Positions 25,836-35,660 of a stretch of DNA of 39,114 bases are shown in pieces. Made by a program: the position numbers and the translations under genes. The notes beneath the pieces were generated by a model. The model did not search any database. It saw only the letters and a list, made by a program, of their open reading frames with translations, and was not told the origin of the DNA. The first letter of the stretch is position 1. Each line of letters begins with the position of its first letter. This DNA comes from Candidatus Solincola daggyaiensis (GTDB taxonomy: Bacteria; Actinomycetota; Geothermincolia; Geothermincolales; RBG-13-55-18), in the NCBI GenBank assembly GCA_015711825.1, contig JACVJD010000020.1, positions 1 to 39,114 of the forward strand, written 5' to 3'.

Positions 25836-26816
25836 TTGAGCAAAAGGATTCTTACCGGATACCGGCCGACGGGAAAGCTGCACCTGGGGAACCTGCACGG
25901 CAACCTCAAGCGCATGATAGAGCTGCAGGAGGAGGCGGAGTGCTATTTCTTCATCGCCGACTGGCACGCCCTGACCACCGATTACCAGGACCCCTCGCGC
26001 CTGCGCGCCTACACCGAGGACATGGTGCTGGACTGGCTGGCGGCGGGCATAGACCCCGCGAAGGCGGTGGTATACCGCCAGTCCGACCTGCCGGAGGTGG
26101 CGGAGTTCCACCTCTACCTCTCCCTCATCACCCCCCTGGGGTGGCTGGAAAGGGTGCCCTCCTTCAAGGAGCAGCAGGAGCAACTTCGCGGCAGGGATAT
26201 CTCCACCCACGGCTTCCTGGGATACCCCGTGCTCCAGGCGGCCGACATCCTCATCGTGCGCGCCGACGGGGTGCCGGTGGGCGAGGATCAGCTCCCTCAC
26301 CTGGAGCTCACGCGGGAGATCGTGCGCCGGTTCAACTTCCTTTACGGAGAGACCTTCGGGGAGCCGCAATCGCTGCTCTCTCCCAGCCCCCGCATCCCGG
26401 GAACCGACGGGCGCAAGATGAGCAAGAGCTACGGCAACTACATCTCCCTGACCGACCCTCCCGAGGAGGTGAGGAAAAAGGCGCTCTCCATGATCACCGA
26501 CCCCGCCCGGCGCACCCGCAAGGACCCCGGAGACCCCGAGAAATGCAGCGCCTTCCAGCTCCACAAGGCCTACAGCGTGAAAGAGCTGGACGACATCGCG
26601 GAGAGATGCCGCACCGCCGCCAGGGGCTGCGTGGAGTGCAAGACCATGCTGGCGGAGAGGATCGTGGAATCCCTGTTGCCCTTCCAGGAGCGGCGCGGGG
26701 AGATGGAGAGCCGGCCCGGGTACGCGTGGGAGGTATTGCGCGAGGGAGTGGAGAAGGTAAGGCCCGTGGCGCGCGAGGTGGTGCGCGAGGTTAGGGAACG
26801 CATGGGCATCGACTGA
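25836..26816 (+). CDS. trpS: Tryptophanyl-tRNA synthetase
   Basis: LTGYRPTGKLHLGNLHGNL, ADWHALTTDY, GRKMSKSYGNYISL; TTG start. Confidence 0.95.
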   Translation: MSKRILTGYRPTGKLHLGNLHGNLKRMIELQEEAECYFFIADWHALTTDYQDPSRLRAYTEDMVLDWLAAGIDPAKAVVYRQSDLPEVAEFHLYLSLITPLGWLERVPSFKEQQEQLRGRDISTHGFLGYPVLQAADILIVRADGVPVGEDQLPHLELTREIVRRFNFLYGETFGEPQSLLSPSPRIPGTDGRKMSKSYGNYISLTDPPEEVRKKALSMITDPARRTRKDPGDPEKCSAFQLHKAYSVKELDDIAERCRTAARGCVECKTMLAERIVESLLPFQERRGEMESRPGYAWEVLREGVEKVRPVAREVVREVRERMGID

Positions 26817-26819
26817 GGG

Positions 26820-27560
26820 GTGAGATTGCCTTTCCAGGTAAAGCTTGAGGTCTTCGAGGGGCCCTTCGATCTTCTGCTGCACCTTATCGGGCGCAAGGAG
26901 ATAGACATCTACGAGGTCTCCATCGCGGAGATCACCGACGAGTACCTGGCCTATATAGAGGGAATGCGGGAGCTGGACCTCGAGGTGGCCACGGAGTTTC
27001 TCCTCATTGCGGCGACGCTGTTGAAGCTGAAATCGGACGCCCTTCTGCCGGCGCCGGAGAAGGAGACGGAGGAGCTCGCTCCCCAGGAGCTGCGGGAGGA
27101 GCTGTTGTGGCGGTTGGTGGAGTACCAGAAATTCCGCAACGCGGCGGCGGAGCTCGCGGCCAGGCTGGAGCGCGAGGAGAGGTACTATTACCGCCAGGTG
27201 GACCTCGAGGAGCCCTTCCGCGATCTCATGCCCGACGCCTTGCGGGGGCTGACCCTGGAGATGCTGGTGGCCAGGGCAAAGGAGCTGGTGGAGACCGAGG
27301 ACGAGGTCGACGTGGGCTACATAGCGCCAATCCGGGTGAAGGTGGAGGACTTCATGCAGCGGGTGAGGAGCGCGCTGCGGGGACGCGGTCGCACCACCTT
27401 CCGCGAACTGACCCGGGATTGCGCGCTGCGCATAGAGGTCATCGCCTTCTTCGTCGCCCTGCTGGAGCTCTTCAAGCGCGAGGAGATAGACCTTCGGCAG
27501 GCGGCGCGTTTCGGCGATATCGAGGTTTACGCATTGGGGGAGGACGGGGATGGAGATTAA
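26820..27560 (+). CDS. scpA: Segregation and condensation protein A
   Basis: QVKLEVFEGPFDLLLHLIGRKEIDIYEVSIAEITDEYLAYI. Confidence 0.95.
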   Translation: MRLPFQVKLEVFEGPFDLLLHLIGRKEIDIYEVSIAEITDEYLAYIEGMRELDLEVATEFLLIAATLLKLKSDALLPAPEKETEELAPQELREELLWRLVEYQKFRNAAAELAARLEREERYYYRQVDLEEPFRDLMPDALRGLTLEMLVARAKELVETEDEVDVGYIAPIRVKVEDFMQRVRSALRGRGRTTFRELTRDCALRIEVIAFFVALLELFKREEIDLRQAARFGDIEVYALGEDGDGD

Positions 27561-28251
27561 ACCCATAGGAGGCGCCATCTGGAGGACCGGCGCCGGCAGG
27601 GAGGACGTGCGGGAGATGGAGGAGGTGAAGGGAGCCCTGGAGGCCGTGCTCTTCGTGGCCGACGAGCCCCTCACCCCCCGTAGGCTGGCGGAGGCCCTGG
27701 AGTGCGACGAGGGCAAGGTCCTGTCCGCCTTGCAGGAGCTGCGGGACGAGTACGTGCGCTACAACCGCGGCATGCAGCTTCGCGAATTGGGGGGAGGATG
27801 GCGTATGCACACCCATCCCGCATATGCCGCGCAGATCGAGCGACTGCTGCTCTCCTCTCGCCGCACCAGGCTGACCCGGGCCGCGGTGGAGACGCTGGCC
27901 GTCATCGCCTACATGCAGCCCATCACCCGGACCCAGGTGGCCAATATCAGGGGAGTGCAGTCGGAGAACATGGTCAAGGCGCTGGAGGAGATGGGCCTGG
28001 TGGCGGAGGTAGGGAAGGAGAGGGCGCCGGGAGGACCGGCCCTTTACGTCACCACCGAGAAGTTCCTGGAGCGCTTCGGCCTTGAAAGCCTCGAGGATTT
28101 GCCGCCCCTGGAGGATTTCCAACCCGACGCGGAGACGGTGGAGCGCATCGCGCGTTCCCTCTCCGGTCAGGCCGAGCGAGGCGCGGAGGAAGGGGAGGAA
28201 GCCGGAGACGGCGGGGGGCGCGGGGCGGTGGAGGAAACGGACGGGGTTTGA
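27550..28251 (+). CDS. scpB: Segregation and condensation protein B
   Basis: VKGALEAVLFVADEPLTPRRLAEAL...AAVETLAVIAYMQPITRTQVANIRGV. Confidence 0.95.
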   Translation: MEIKPIGGAIWRTGAGREDVREMEEVKGALEAVLFVADEPLTPRRLAEALECDEGKVLSALQELRDEYVRYNRGMQLRELGGGWRMHTHPAYAAQIERLLLSSRRTRLTRAAVETLAVIAYMQPITRTQVANIRGVQSENMVKALEEMGLVAEVGKERAPGGPALYVTTEKFLERFGLESLEDLPPLEDFQPDAETVERIARSLSGQAERGAEEGEEAGDGGGRGAVEETDGV

Positions 28252-28270
28252 GGAGGCGGCGGCATACGGC

Positions 28271-28987
28271 ATGACTCCCGAGGAGAGGCTGCAGAAAGTG
28301 CTGGCGGCGGCGGGGTTGGGGTCGCGCCGCCGCTGCGAGGAGATCATCGCCGCGGGGAGGGTGAGCGTAAACGGTCGCCAGGCTGTCCTGGGGGACCGCG
28401 TGGACCCGGAGCGCGACGAGATCAGCGTTGACGGGGTCCCCATCGACCCCAGGGTGGAGAAAAAATACCTCCTCCTCAACAAGCCCGCGGGATACGTGAC
28501 CACCGTAAGGGATACCCGCGGTAGGCCCACGGTGATGGACCTGGTGAGGGGCGAGGGCAGGGTTTTCCCGGTGGGGCGCCTGGACATGGATACCCGGGGG
28601 CTCCTCCTGCTCACCAACGACGGCTACTTCGCCCACCGCGTCATGCATCCCAGCCACGCCGTGGAGAAGACTTACCTGGTCACGGCGGAGGGGCGGCTGG
28701 GACGCCGGGGATTGTCGCGGCTGCGGGGAGGGGTGGAGCTCGAGGAAGGGGTCACCGCTCCGGCCAGGGTGCGGGTGCTGGAGAACGAGGGCGAACGCTG
28801 TGTGCTGGAGATCGCCATCCATGAGGGGCGCAAGCGCCAGGTGCGCAGGATGTGCGCCTCCGTGGGCCTAAAGGTCGTCGACCTGGTGCGCATACGGCTC
28901 GGGCACCTGGACCTGAAAGGCTTGGAGGAGGGGAGCTATCGCGTGCTCTCGCGCCAGGAGGTGGAACCCTTTCTCGGCGACAGCTAG
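28271..28987 (+). CDS. rluB: Pseudouridine synthase RluB-like
   Basis: S4 domain plus LLNKPAGYVTTVRDTRGRPTVMDLV, VGRLDMDTRGLLLLTNDG, EGRKRQVRRM. Confidence 0.92.
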   Translation: MTPEERLQKVLAAAGLGSRRRCEEIIAAGRVSVNGRQAVLGDRVDPERDEISVDGVPIDPRVEKKYLLLNKPAGYVTTVRDTRGRPTVMDLVRGEGRVFPVGRLDMDTRGLLLLTNDGYFAHRVMHPSHAVEKTYLVTAEGRLGRRGLSRLRGGVELEEGVTAPARVRVLENEGERCVLEIAIHEGRKRQVRRMCASVGLKVVDLVRIRLGHLDLKGLEEGSYRVLSRQEVEPFLGDS

Positions 28988-29119
28988 CCTCTGCGACCCG
29001 GCGGTCACCCCGCCGGCGTGAACAGGTGGAGAAGGGCGGCCTTTCCTTTACGGAAGAATAAAAAGAAGATTGCCCCGCGGCGCCTATATGGTAAACTTTT
29101 ATCCTGACAAGGAGGCTGA

Positions 29120-29485
29120 ATGATGCAGTTGAGGGCTTTGCGCGGCGCGATCCTCTGCAGGGACGACACCAAGGAGGAGATCACCGAGAAGACGGCGGAG
29201 CTTTTGCGGGAGATGCTGCAGCGCAACGACATCCGTCCCGAGGATATCGTGGACATCATCTTCACCGCCACCGAGGACCTCACGGCGGAGTTTCCCGCCG
29301 CGGCGGCTCGTCATATCGGACTGACCCACGTGCCGCTGCTCTGCGCGCGCGAGCTGTCCATAGAGGACTCGCCGCAGAGATGCATAAGAGTGCTCATGCA
29401 TTTCTACACCCGAAAACATCCCCATGAGCTGCGCCACCCCTATCTGGAGGGGGCGCGCCAGCTGAGGACGGACCTCCCCGAATGA
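29120..29485 (+). CDS. aroH: Chorismate mutase, AroH type
   Basis: LRALRGAILCRDDTKEEITEKTAELLREMLQRNDI...VDIIFTATEDLTAEFPAAAAR. Confidence 0.93.
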   Translation: MMQLRALRGAILCRDDTKEEITEKTAELLREMLQRNDIRPEDIVDIIFTATEDLTAEFPAAAARHIGLTHVPLLCARELSIEDSPQRCIRVLMHFYTRKHPHELRHPYLEGARQLRTDLPE

Positions 29486-29725
29486 GCAGGCAGCGCCTCA
29501 CAACCGCATAAGGAAGGTGGAGCCCAAGGGAAAAGTAATGTCACCGGGTGAGATGGGGGAGCTCGGGCCGGGGCTCGGGCTTTTTTGTTTACGCTCGTAT
29601 CGGCATATGGCGGTGGTAAGCACCGCTTTGGACGGGCGACGGCCAAGGCGCGCGAAAGCGGAGATGCAGGCCGATGGATGCAGGCAGGCGAGGCGGCGTC
29701 CTGCCGGGGGTCATGGAAGGATGTG

Positions 29726-30748
29726 ATGAGAATGGTCATCGTCATGCGCGAGGGCGCGAGGGAGGAGGAGATCGCGGAGATCGTGGACCTGCTGCACAAG
29801 GTGGGAGCGGAGGCCCACGTCTCGCGAGGCGAGTACCGCACCGTGATCGGGGTGATCGGGGACCGCGAGATGGTCATGCAGATGCCCTTCGAGGCCTACC
29901 CCGCGGTGGAGCGGGTGGTCCCGATCATGAAACCCTACAAGCTGGTGAGCCGCGAGTTCCAGGACGCGCCCACGGTCATCAGGGTGGGAGGGGCCGAGAT
30001 AGGAGGAGGTACCTTCACGGTCATCGCGGGTCCCTGCTCGGTGGAAAGCGAAGAGCAGGTGGTGGAGGCGGCCCGCGCCGCCGGGGAGGCGGGCGCGTCC
30101 CTGTTCAGGGGCGGGGCCTTCAAGCCGCGCACCTCTCCCTACAGCTTCCAGGGCCTGGGTGAGGAGGGACTGGCCATGCTGGCCAGGGCGCGCGAGGTCA
30201 CCGGCCTGCCGGTGGTCACCGAGGTGCTGGACGTGAGGGACATCGAGCTGGTGGGCAGGTACGCGGACGTGCTGCAGGTGGGCGCGCGCAACATGCAGAA
30301 CTTCCTCATGCTCAAGGAGCTGGGGCGCCAGGATAAGCCGGTGCTTCTCAAGCGCGGCATGAGCTCGACGGTGGAGGAATGGCTGATGGCGGCGGAGTAC
30401 ATCCTCAAGGAGGGAAACCACCGCGTGGTCCTCTGCGAGCGCGGCATACGCACCTTCGAGACCTCCACCCGCAACACCCTGGACATTGCCGCCATACCGG
30501 CGGTGAAAAGGGCCTCTCACCTGCCGGTGATCGTGGATCCCAGCCATGCCACCGGGGTGCGCGAGCTGGTGCCCCCCCTGTGCATGGCGGCCCTGGCCGC
30601 CGGAGCGGACGGGGTGATGGTGGAGATGCACCCACGGCCGAAGGAAGCCCTGTGCGACGGCTCGCAGTCCTTGACCGTCGAAGGCTTCAGGGCGATGATG
30701 GATGAGCTGAGGTCCCTGGCCTCCTTCATGGGCAGGAAACAAGCGTAA
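29726..30748 (+). CDS. aroF: 3-deoxy-7-phosphoheptulonate synthase (class I-beta, with N-terminal ferredoxin-like domain)
   Basis: MVIVMREGAREEEIAEIVDLL...PYKLVSREFQ then VIAGPCSVESEEQVVEAARA, FRGGAFKPRTSPYSFQG, VDPSHATG. Confidence 0.93.
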   Translation: MRMVIVMREGAREEEIAEIVDLLHKVGAEAHVSRGEYRTVIGVIGDREMVMQMPFEAYPAVERVVPIMKPYKLVSREFQDAPTVIRVGGAEIGGGTFTVIAGPCSVESEEQVVEAARAAGEAGASLFRGGAFKPRTSPYSFQGLGEEGLAMLARAREVTGLPVVTEVLDVRDIELVGRYADVLQVGARNMQNFLMLKELGRQDKPVLLKRGMSSTVEEWLMAAEYILKEGNHRVVLCERGIRTFETSTRNTLDIAAIPAVKRASHLPVIVDPSHATGVRELVPPLCMAALAAGADGVMVEMHPRPKEALCDGSQSLTVEGFRAMMDELRSLASFMGRKQA

Positions 30749-30763
30749 GGAAGGGAGCTCGCC

Positions 30764-31888
30764 TTGGGGGAGCGCTTTTTTCGCCGCGTGGGCATCCTGG
30801 GGACCGGACTTATCGGCGGTTCCCTGGGGATGGCGTTGAGGAAACACGGCCTGGCGGACGAGGTGCTGGGCTGCGATCGCGACCCCTCCATGTTGGAGAT
30901 GGCGAGGAACTGCGGCGCGGTGGACGTCGCCGTTTCCCGCTTGGAGGAGTTCGCGAGCGCGTGCGACCTTGTCTTCGTCGCCGTGCCGGTGAGATCCATC
31001 CCCGGCGCTCTGCAGAAGCTGGCGCCGCACCTCGGGGAGGGAGCTTTGGTCAGCGACGTGGGCTCGGTGAAGAGCACGGTGGTGACGGCGGCCAGGCGGA
31101 CCCTGGGCCGCGGGCGGCTTTTCATCGGCGGACATCCCCTGACGGGATCGGAACAGAGGGGGGTGGAGTTCGCCGACCCCGACCTTTTCCGTGACGCCTA
31201 CTATGTGCTCACCCCCGGAAGCGATTGCGACGCGGAGGCCTATTCCAGGCTGAACGCCCTGCTGGGAGCCTTGGGGGCGCGCGTGGTGGCCATGGACCCC
31301 GATGTGCACGACCGGGCGGTGTCGGTGATAAGCCACCTCCCGCACGTGCTCGCGGCCGCCCTCATGAACATCGCCCTGGACCGCGCGGAAGAGTATCCTC
31401 TGCTGCGGCTGGCCGCAGGGGGCTTCCGGGACATGACCCGCATCGCAGCTTCCCAGGCGGGGCTATGGCTGGATATCCTCATGGAGAACCGCGAGGCGGT
31501 GGGGGAGATGTTGCAGGAGTGCGTGGCGGCGTTGCGGAGGGTTGAGGATATGCTGCGCGCTTCGCAGGAAGGCGAGCTCGCCGCCTGGCTGGAGCGCGCC
31601 CGCAGCGGGAGGCAGAACCTGGCGCCCGCGCTTCGCGAATCGTTGCGGGAGCTGTACAGCCTGGTGTTGCCGGTGGAGGACCGTCCGGGCGTCATCAGCG
31701 ACATCACCCTGGCGGTGGGCGAGAAGGGCATAAACATCGACGACATCGAGCTGGTGCACCCCCTGGAGAGCGGTCAGGGGCTGTTGCGGCTCTCCGTCAG
31801 AGGCGAGGAGGCGGCGACGCGCGCGGCCATGGCGCTGCGTCAGAAAGGCTACCGCGTGAGCATGGCAAAGGCCCTGGGAGAGGAGTGA
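30764..31888 (+). CDS. tyrA: Prephenate dehydrogenase with C-terminal ACT domain
   Basis: VGILGTGLIGGSLGMALRK, GGHPLTGSEQRGVEFADP; ACT region VLPVEDRPGVISDITLAVGEKGINIDDI; TTG start. Confidence 0.93.
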   Translation: MGERFFRRVGILGTGLIGGSLGMALRKHGLADEVLGCDRDPSMLEMARNCGAVDVAVSRLEEFASACDLVFVAVPVRSIPGALQKLAPHLGEGALVSDVGSVKSTVVTAARRTLGRGRLFIGGHPLTGSEQRGVEFADPDLFRDAYYVLTPGSDCDAEAYSRLNALLGALGARVVAMDPDVHDRAVSVISHLPHVLAAALMNIALDRAEEYPLLRLAAGGFRDMTRIAASQAGLWLDILMENREAVGEMLQECVAALRRVEDMLRASQEGELAAWLERARSGRQNLAPALRESLRELYSLVLPVEDRPGVISDITLAVGEKGINIDDIELVHPLESGQGLLRLSVRGEEAATRAAMALRQKGYRVSMAKALGEE

Positions 31889-32154
31889 TCTCCCCGTCCT
31901 TTCTCATACCGGGGTGGCCGGGGCTCAGCGGGGCCGGGGTGGTTTCGGAGGCGGAGGCTGGAGGTATCGCCGGAGGTCCGGCGGCGAGAACGCTTTGAGC
32001 GGCGACCGTGCGCTCAGGAGCGGCAGGCGTGGCGGCATGGTTCCGTTGAGCGCCGGGCGCAGGCGGGGTTTCGACCTGTGATGGGGGCGGCGGATGATGG
32101 TCTATGGGGATAATAGGTATATTTTGACAATATGGCATTGATAACCAGGAGGAT

Positions 32155-33441
32155 TTGGGCGTGGACATGGTCATAAACGGCGTGACGCGCGGGATGCGGG
32201 GAGAGGTACGCGTCCCCCCCGACAAGTCGATATCCCACCGCGCCGCCATCCTGGGGGCGCTGGCGGAGGGCGTCACCACCGCGCGGCCCTTCCTGCGCTC
32301 GGCGGATTGCCTGTCCACCCTGGCCTGCCTCAGATCCCTGGGGGTGGAGCTGGGCCTGGAGGGCGAGGCCCTGCGCGTGGAGGGCAGGGGTCCCGGGGGG
32401 TGGCGCGAGCCGCAAGGGCCGCTCGACGCCGGCAACTCCGCCACCACCATGCGACTGCTCGCCGGCGCGCTGGCCGCTATGCCCTTCCGCTGCGAGATAA
32501 GGGGCGACTCCTCGCTGTCGCGGCGCCCCATGGCCCGCATCGTGGAGCCGCTGCGCGACATGGGGGCGGAGGTGGAGGCGCTGGGAGAGGGATCGCGACC
32601 GCCGCTGGTCATTCGCGGGGGACGGTTGAGGGGCATCGACTACGAGATGCCGGTGGACAGCGCGCAACTGAAATCCGCGCTGCTCATGGCGGGGCTGCAG
32701 GCGGAGGGAGAGACGCGGGTGCGAGGAGGAAAGGCCTCCCGCGACCACACCGAGAGGATGCTCGCCCTCATGGAGGCGGACATCTCCTTCCAGGAGGACG
32801 CGGTGGTGGTCAGGCGCTCCTCTCTGCGGGGCCGCGAGGTCGCGGTCCCGGGGGACATCTCCAGCGCCTCCTTCCTGCTGGCGGCGGCGGCTTTGCTGCC
32901 CGGGTCGCGCCTGGTGCTGCGAGAGGTGGGGCTTAACCCCACCCGCGCCGGCTTTCTCTCCGTGCTCAACTCCATGGGGGCGCTGGTCATGGAGTCCTCT
33001 TACCGCGAGAGCGCCAACGAGCCTCGGGGAGACCTGGAGGTGGGATCAGCCGTTCTATCTGGGGTGGAGGTGGAGGGGTGGCGCATCCCGGCCATGATCG
33101 ACGAGGTGCCCCTGCTGGCGGTGCTCGGCTGCCGCGCCAAGGGGGAGACGGTGGTAAGGGGAGCGGGGGAGCTGCGCGTCAAGGAGAGCGACCGCATCGC
33201 GGCCATGTGCGCCGAGCTGGCCAGGATGGGGGGGCGGCTGGAGGAGCTGGAGGACGGGTTCGTGGCCTACGGGCCCACGCCCTTGAAGGGGGCCCGCGTG
33301 GACTCCCATGGCGACCACCGCATCGCCATGTCCCTGGCGGTGGCCGCCCTTTGCGCCGAGGGGGAGACGGTGATCTCGGGCTGGGAGTGCGTGGACATCT
33401 CCTTCCCGGGCTTCGCCGAGCTTCTGCGCTCGATTCTCTGA
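32155..33441 (+). CDS. aroA: 3-phosphoshikimate 1-carboxyvinyltransferase (EPSP synthase)
   Basis: VPPDKSISHRAAILGALAEG, LDAGNSATTMRLLAG, KESDRIAAMCAELARMGG, DHRIAMSLAVAAL. Confidence 0.96.
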   Translation: MGVDMVINGVTRGMRGEVRVPPDKSISHRAAILGALAEGVTTARPFLRSADCLSTLACLRSLGVELGLEGEALRVEGRGPGGWREPQGPLDAGNSATTMRLLAGALAAMPFRCEIRGDSSLSRRPMARIVEPLRDMGAEVEALGEGSRPPLVIRGGRLRGIDYEMPVDSAQLKSALLMAGLQAEGETRVRGGKASRDHTERMLALMEADISFQEDAVVVRRSSLRGREVAVPGDISSASFLLAAAALLPGSRLVLREVGLNPTRAGFLSVLNSMGALVMESSYRESANEPRGDLEVGSAVLSGVEVEGWRIPAMIDEVPLLAVLGCRAKGETVVRGAGELRVKESDRIAAMCAELARMGGRLEELEDGFVAYGPTPLKGARVDSHGDHRIAMSLAVAALCAEGETVISGWECVDISFPGFAELLRSIL

Positions 33442-33547
33442 GGGTGTGCGAATAGAAAAACGGCTCACTTCGTTTGAGGACATACTATTTTCGATCAACC
33501 CTCTGTGCATGGGCGCGAAGAAGGACGTGACGGCGTTTTTTATGACG

Positions 33548-33661
33548 GATTCTCTCCCGGGATATGCAGGCTCCTCCATGCATGTTTGTTTTGTGGTATT
33601 GATGCGGTCAAGTTGTTGGAAAGAGATTCTCTCACGGCTCATGCAGGCTCCTCCATGCATG
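33548..33661. repeat. Two 37-bp near-identical direct repeats, 77-bp period
   Basis: 33548-33584 and 33625-33661: GATTCTCTC(C/A)CGG...ATGCAGGCTCCTCCATGCATG, 33/37 identical with a perfect 21-bp 3' part; each copy is internally palindromic (CATGCATGG-AGGAG-CCTGCAT on the minus strand). Confidence 0.88.
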
Positions 33662-33701
33662 GGCGAATGGGAGAATAGCGCTTTTATGTAACCTATCGCA
33701 T

Positions 33702-33733
33702 CCTCGTTTTTGCGCCCCGTCCACTGAACGAGG
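33702..33733. terminator. Hairpin between convergent aroA and histidine kinase genes
   Basis: CCTCGTT (33702-33708) / AACGAGG (33727-33733), perfect 7-bp arms with longer imperfect extension. Confidence 0.4.
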
Positions 33734-33764
33734 GATGGTTGTAGCGGGCCGGCCGCCGGTGGCG

Positions 33765-35660
33765 TCACAGCGGGATGGCGAAGCGGAAGGCGGACCCTCC
33801 CCCCTCCCTCTCGGCGCACCAGATCCTGCCCCCGTGCCCCTCCACGATCTCGCGCGCGATGAAAAGCCCCAGGCCGATGCCCGGCAGGGAATGGTGGTCG
33901 GCGTCCTCGATCTGGTAAAAGCGATCGAAGACGCGGGTCCTCTCCTCCACCGGCACCCCCGGGCCGCGGTCGAGAACGGAGACCAGGAACTCGTCCTCGT
34001 TCGCCTCCGCCTCCAACTCGATGGGGGATGCGGGGGGTGAGTACTTGGCGGCGTTCTCGAGCAGTATGAGCAAGACCTCCAGAAGCCTTTCCGGGTCCGC
34101 GTGTATCGGGCCGTCCAGCCGGTGGGAGAGCTCGAAGGGGTTGCGCGCGAAGCGCATGCGCATCTCCTCCACCGCGCGCTCCAGCAGAGGGACGGGGTCG
34201 AAGTCCCTTTTCAGCACCGAGAGATGGGCGCGGTCGATCTTGGACACGTCCACCAGCTCCGATACCAGTTTTTCCATGCGCGCCACCGCGTTGGGTATGT
34301 TTTCCAGAATCTCCGCCTCCAGCTCCGGGTCGAGGCGGTCGCGATAGGTGCAGAGGAGCTGGGAGTAGCCGCGCAGGATGGTCATGGGGTGGCGGATCTC
34401 GTGCGACACGATGTCCACGAAATCCTTGAGGTTGCGCTGGCGGGAGAAGCGCTCCTCCTCCACCGCGAGGGCGCGGGCGAGCATGCCGGACACCTCCACC
34501 TCGCGCCGCTTGAAATGGCGGGGATGCGGCGCGAGAAAGCAAAGCGCCCCCACCACCTCGTCCCCGGCGGCCACGGAGCGGCCCAGCAGCGACCTTATCC
34601 CCAGCTCCAGGAGGCGCTCGCCTCCGCCCGGCGGGGGGGCGCGGTCGCAGAGGTCGCCCATGATGAGGGGCTCCTCGGGGTCCCTGGCCAGGAGCCTGAG
34701 CAGGGGCTCGCAGCGCGGAGGGTCGAGGAGCGACCACAGGGCGGCGTCGGGGAAGGCGTGGTGCCGCACCTCACGCCCCTCCATGCGCAGGTAAACCGCG
34801 AAGGGCATGTCCAGTATCTTAGTGCCCGCGCGAAGGATGTGGATGATGTTCTCCTCCCCGTCCGCCCCCAGTCCGAGGAAGAGGCGCACCACCCGCTCCA
34901 GGGCCTCGCGCGCTTTTTCCCTCTCCGTGACGTCGGACATGACCACCATGGCCGCCGGCTCTCCCTTTAATTGCACGGTCTTGGAGAAGATCTCCACGTG
35001 CCTGGTCTCGCCGCTCTTGTGCACCAGGCGCGCGGTGTAGCGCGGCACCTGGGGGTGGAGGCCGGACTGCTTCAGCCTCGCCTGCTCGAGGGCGAAGGGG
35101 CGGTCCTCCGAGAACACCAGGTCGGCGTATCCGCCCCTGGGCATGGAGAGGATCTCCTGCACGGAATAGCCGGTGATCTCCGCTACCGCCCGGTTCGCGA
35201 AGATCACCCGGTGGTCCTTGAGGATGAAAAACCCCACCACCGATTGCTCGGTGAACAGCCGTAAATGCTCAACGCTTTCCCGCAAGGCAAGTTCGGCCTC
35301 GGCGCGCTCGGTGACGTCGTGGAAGTTGACCACGATGCCGCCCACCTCGGGGTCATGCAGGAGGTTCCTTCCCGTGGCCTCCGCGCGGCGGTAGCCGCCG
35401 AGCTTGTGGCGGAAGCGGAAGGAGTGGGCGTAGGTCTCTCCCGGCAGGGCGACCAGCTCGGTGAACTTGGCCGCGAGGGACTCCAGGTCGTCGGGGTGGA
35501 CGTACTCCAGGGCGCTTTTTCCGACCAGCTCCTCGGGCGCGAAGCCGGTCATGCGTTGGAAGGAGGGGCTGGCGTAGAGGATGGTGGCGTCTCCTCCCAG
35601 CACCGCCACCGCTTCATACAACCCCTCGATGAGGGCGGAAAAGAACCTCTCGCTGTTCAC
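33765..35660 (-). CDS. PAS-PAS-GAF sensor histidine kinase
   Basis: ASPSFQRMTGFAPEELVGKSALEYVHPDD; FANRAVAEITGYSVQEIL; DIVSHEIRHPMTILRGYSQLL (H box); LLENAAKYSPP (N); GIGLGLFIAREIVEGHGGRIW (G). Confidence 0.94.
   Translation of the reverse strand: MNSERFFSALIEGLYEAVAVLGGDATILYASPSFQRMTGFAPEELVGKSALEYVHPDDLESLAAKFTELVALPGETYAHSFRFRHKLGGYRRAEATGRNLLHDPEVGGIVVNFHDVTERAEAELALRESVEHLRLFTEQSVVGFFILKDHRVIFANRAVAEITGYSVQEILSMPRGGYADLVFSEDRPFALEQARLKQSGLHPQVPRYTARLVHKSGETRHVEIFSKTVQLKGEPAAMVVMSDVTEREKAREALERVVRLFLGLGADGEENIIHILRAGTKILDMPFAVYLRMEGREVRHHAFPDAALWSLLDPPRCEPLLRLLARDPEEPLIMGDLCDRAPPPGGGERLLELGIRSLLGRSVAAGDEVVGALCFLAPHPRHFKRREVEVSGMLARALAVEEERFSRQRNLKDFVDIVSHEIRHPMTILRGYSQLLCTYRDRLDPELEAEILENIPNAVARMEKLVSELVDVSKIDRAHLSVLKRDFDPVPLLERAVEEMRMRFARNPFELSHRLDGPIHADPERLLEVLLILLENAAKYSPPASPIELEAEANEDEFLVSVLDRGPGVPVEERTRVFDRFYQIEDADHHSLPGIGLGLFIAREIVEGHGGRIWCAEREGGGSAFRFAIPL

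Noticed and set aside
29518-29590. Possible attenuator before aroF (AGCTCGGGCCGGGGCTCGGGC followed by TTTTTT)
   Set aside because: Clear T-run, but the local stem is only 4-5 bp and alternative long-range pairing (AGCCC/GGGCT) is weak; could be a terminator for aroH, not convincing enough to call.
29711-31345. 544-aa minus-strand ORF
   Set aside because: Antisense to aroF and tyrA, His/Gly/Arg-rich, no recognisable motif.
33548-33661. Possible two-repeat mini-CRISPR (37-bp repeats, 40-bp spacer)
   Set aside because: Only two units, mismatches concentrated in one half of the repeat, no further copies at +/-77 bp, no cas genes; better described as a duplicated palindromic repeat.
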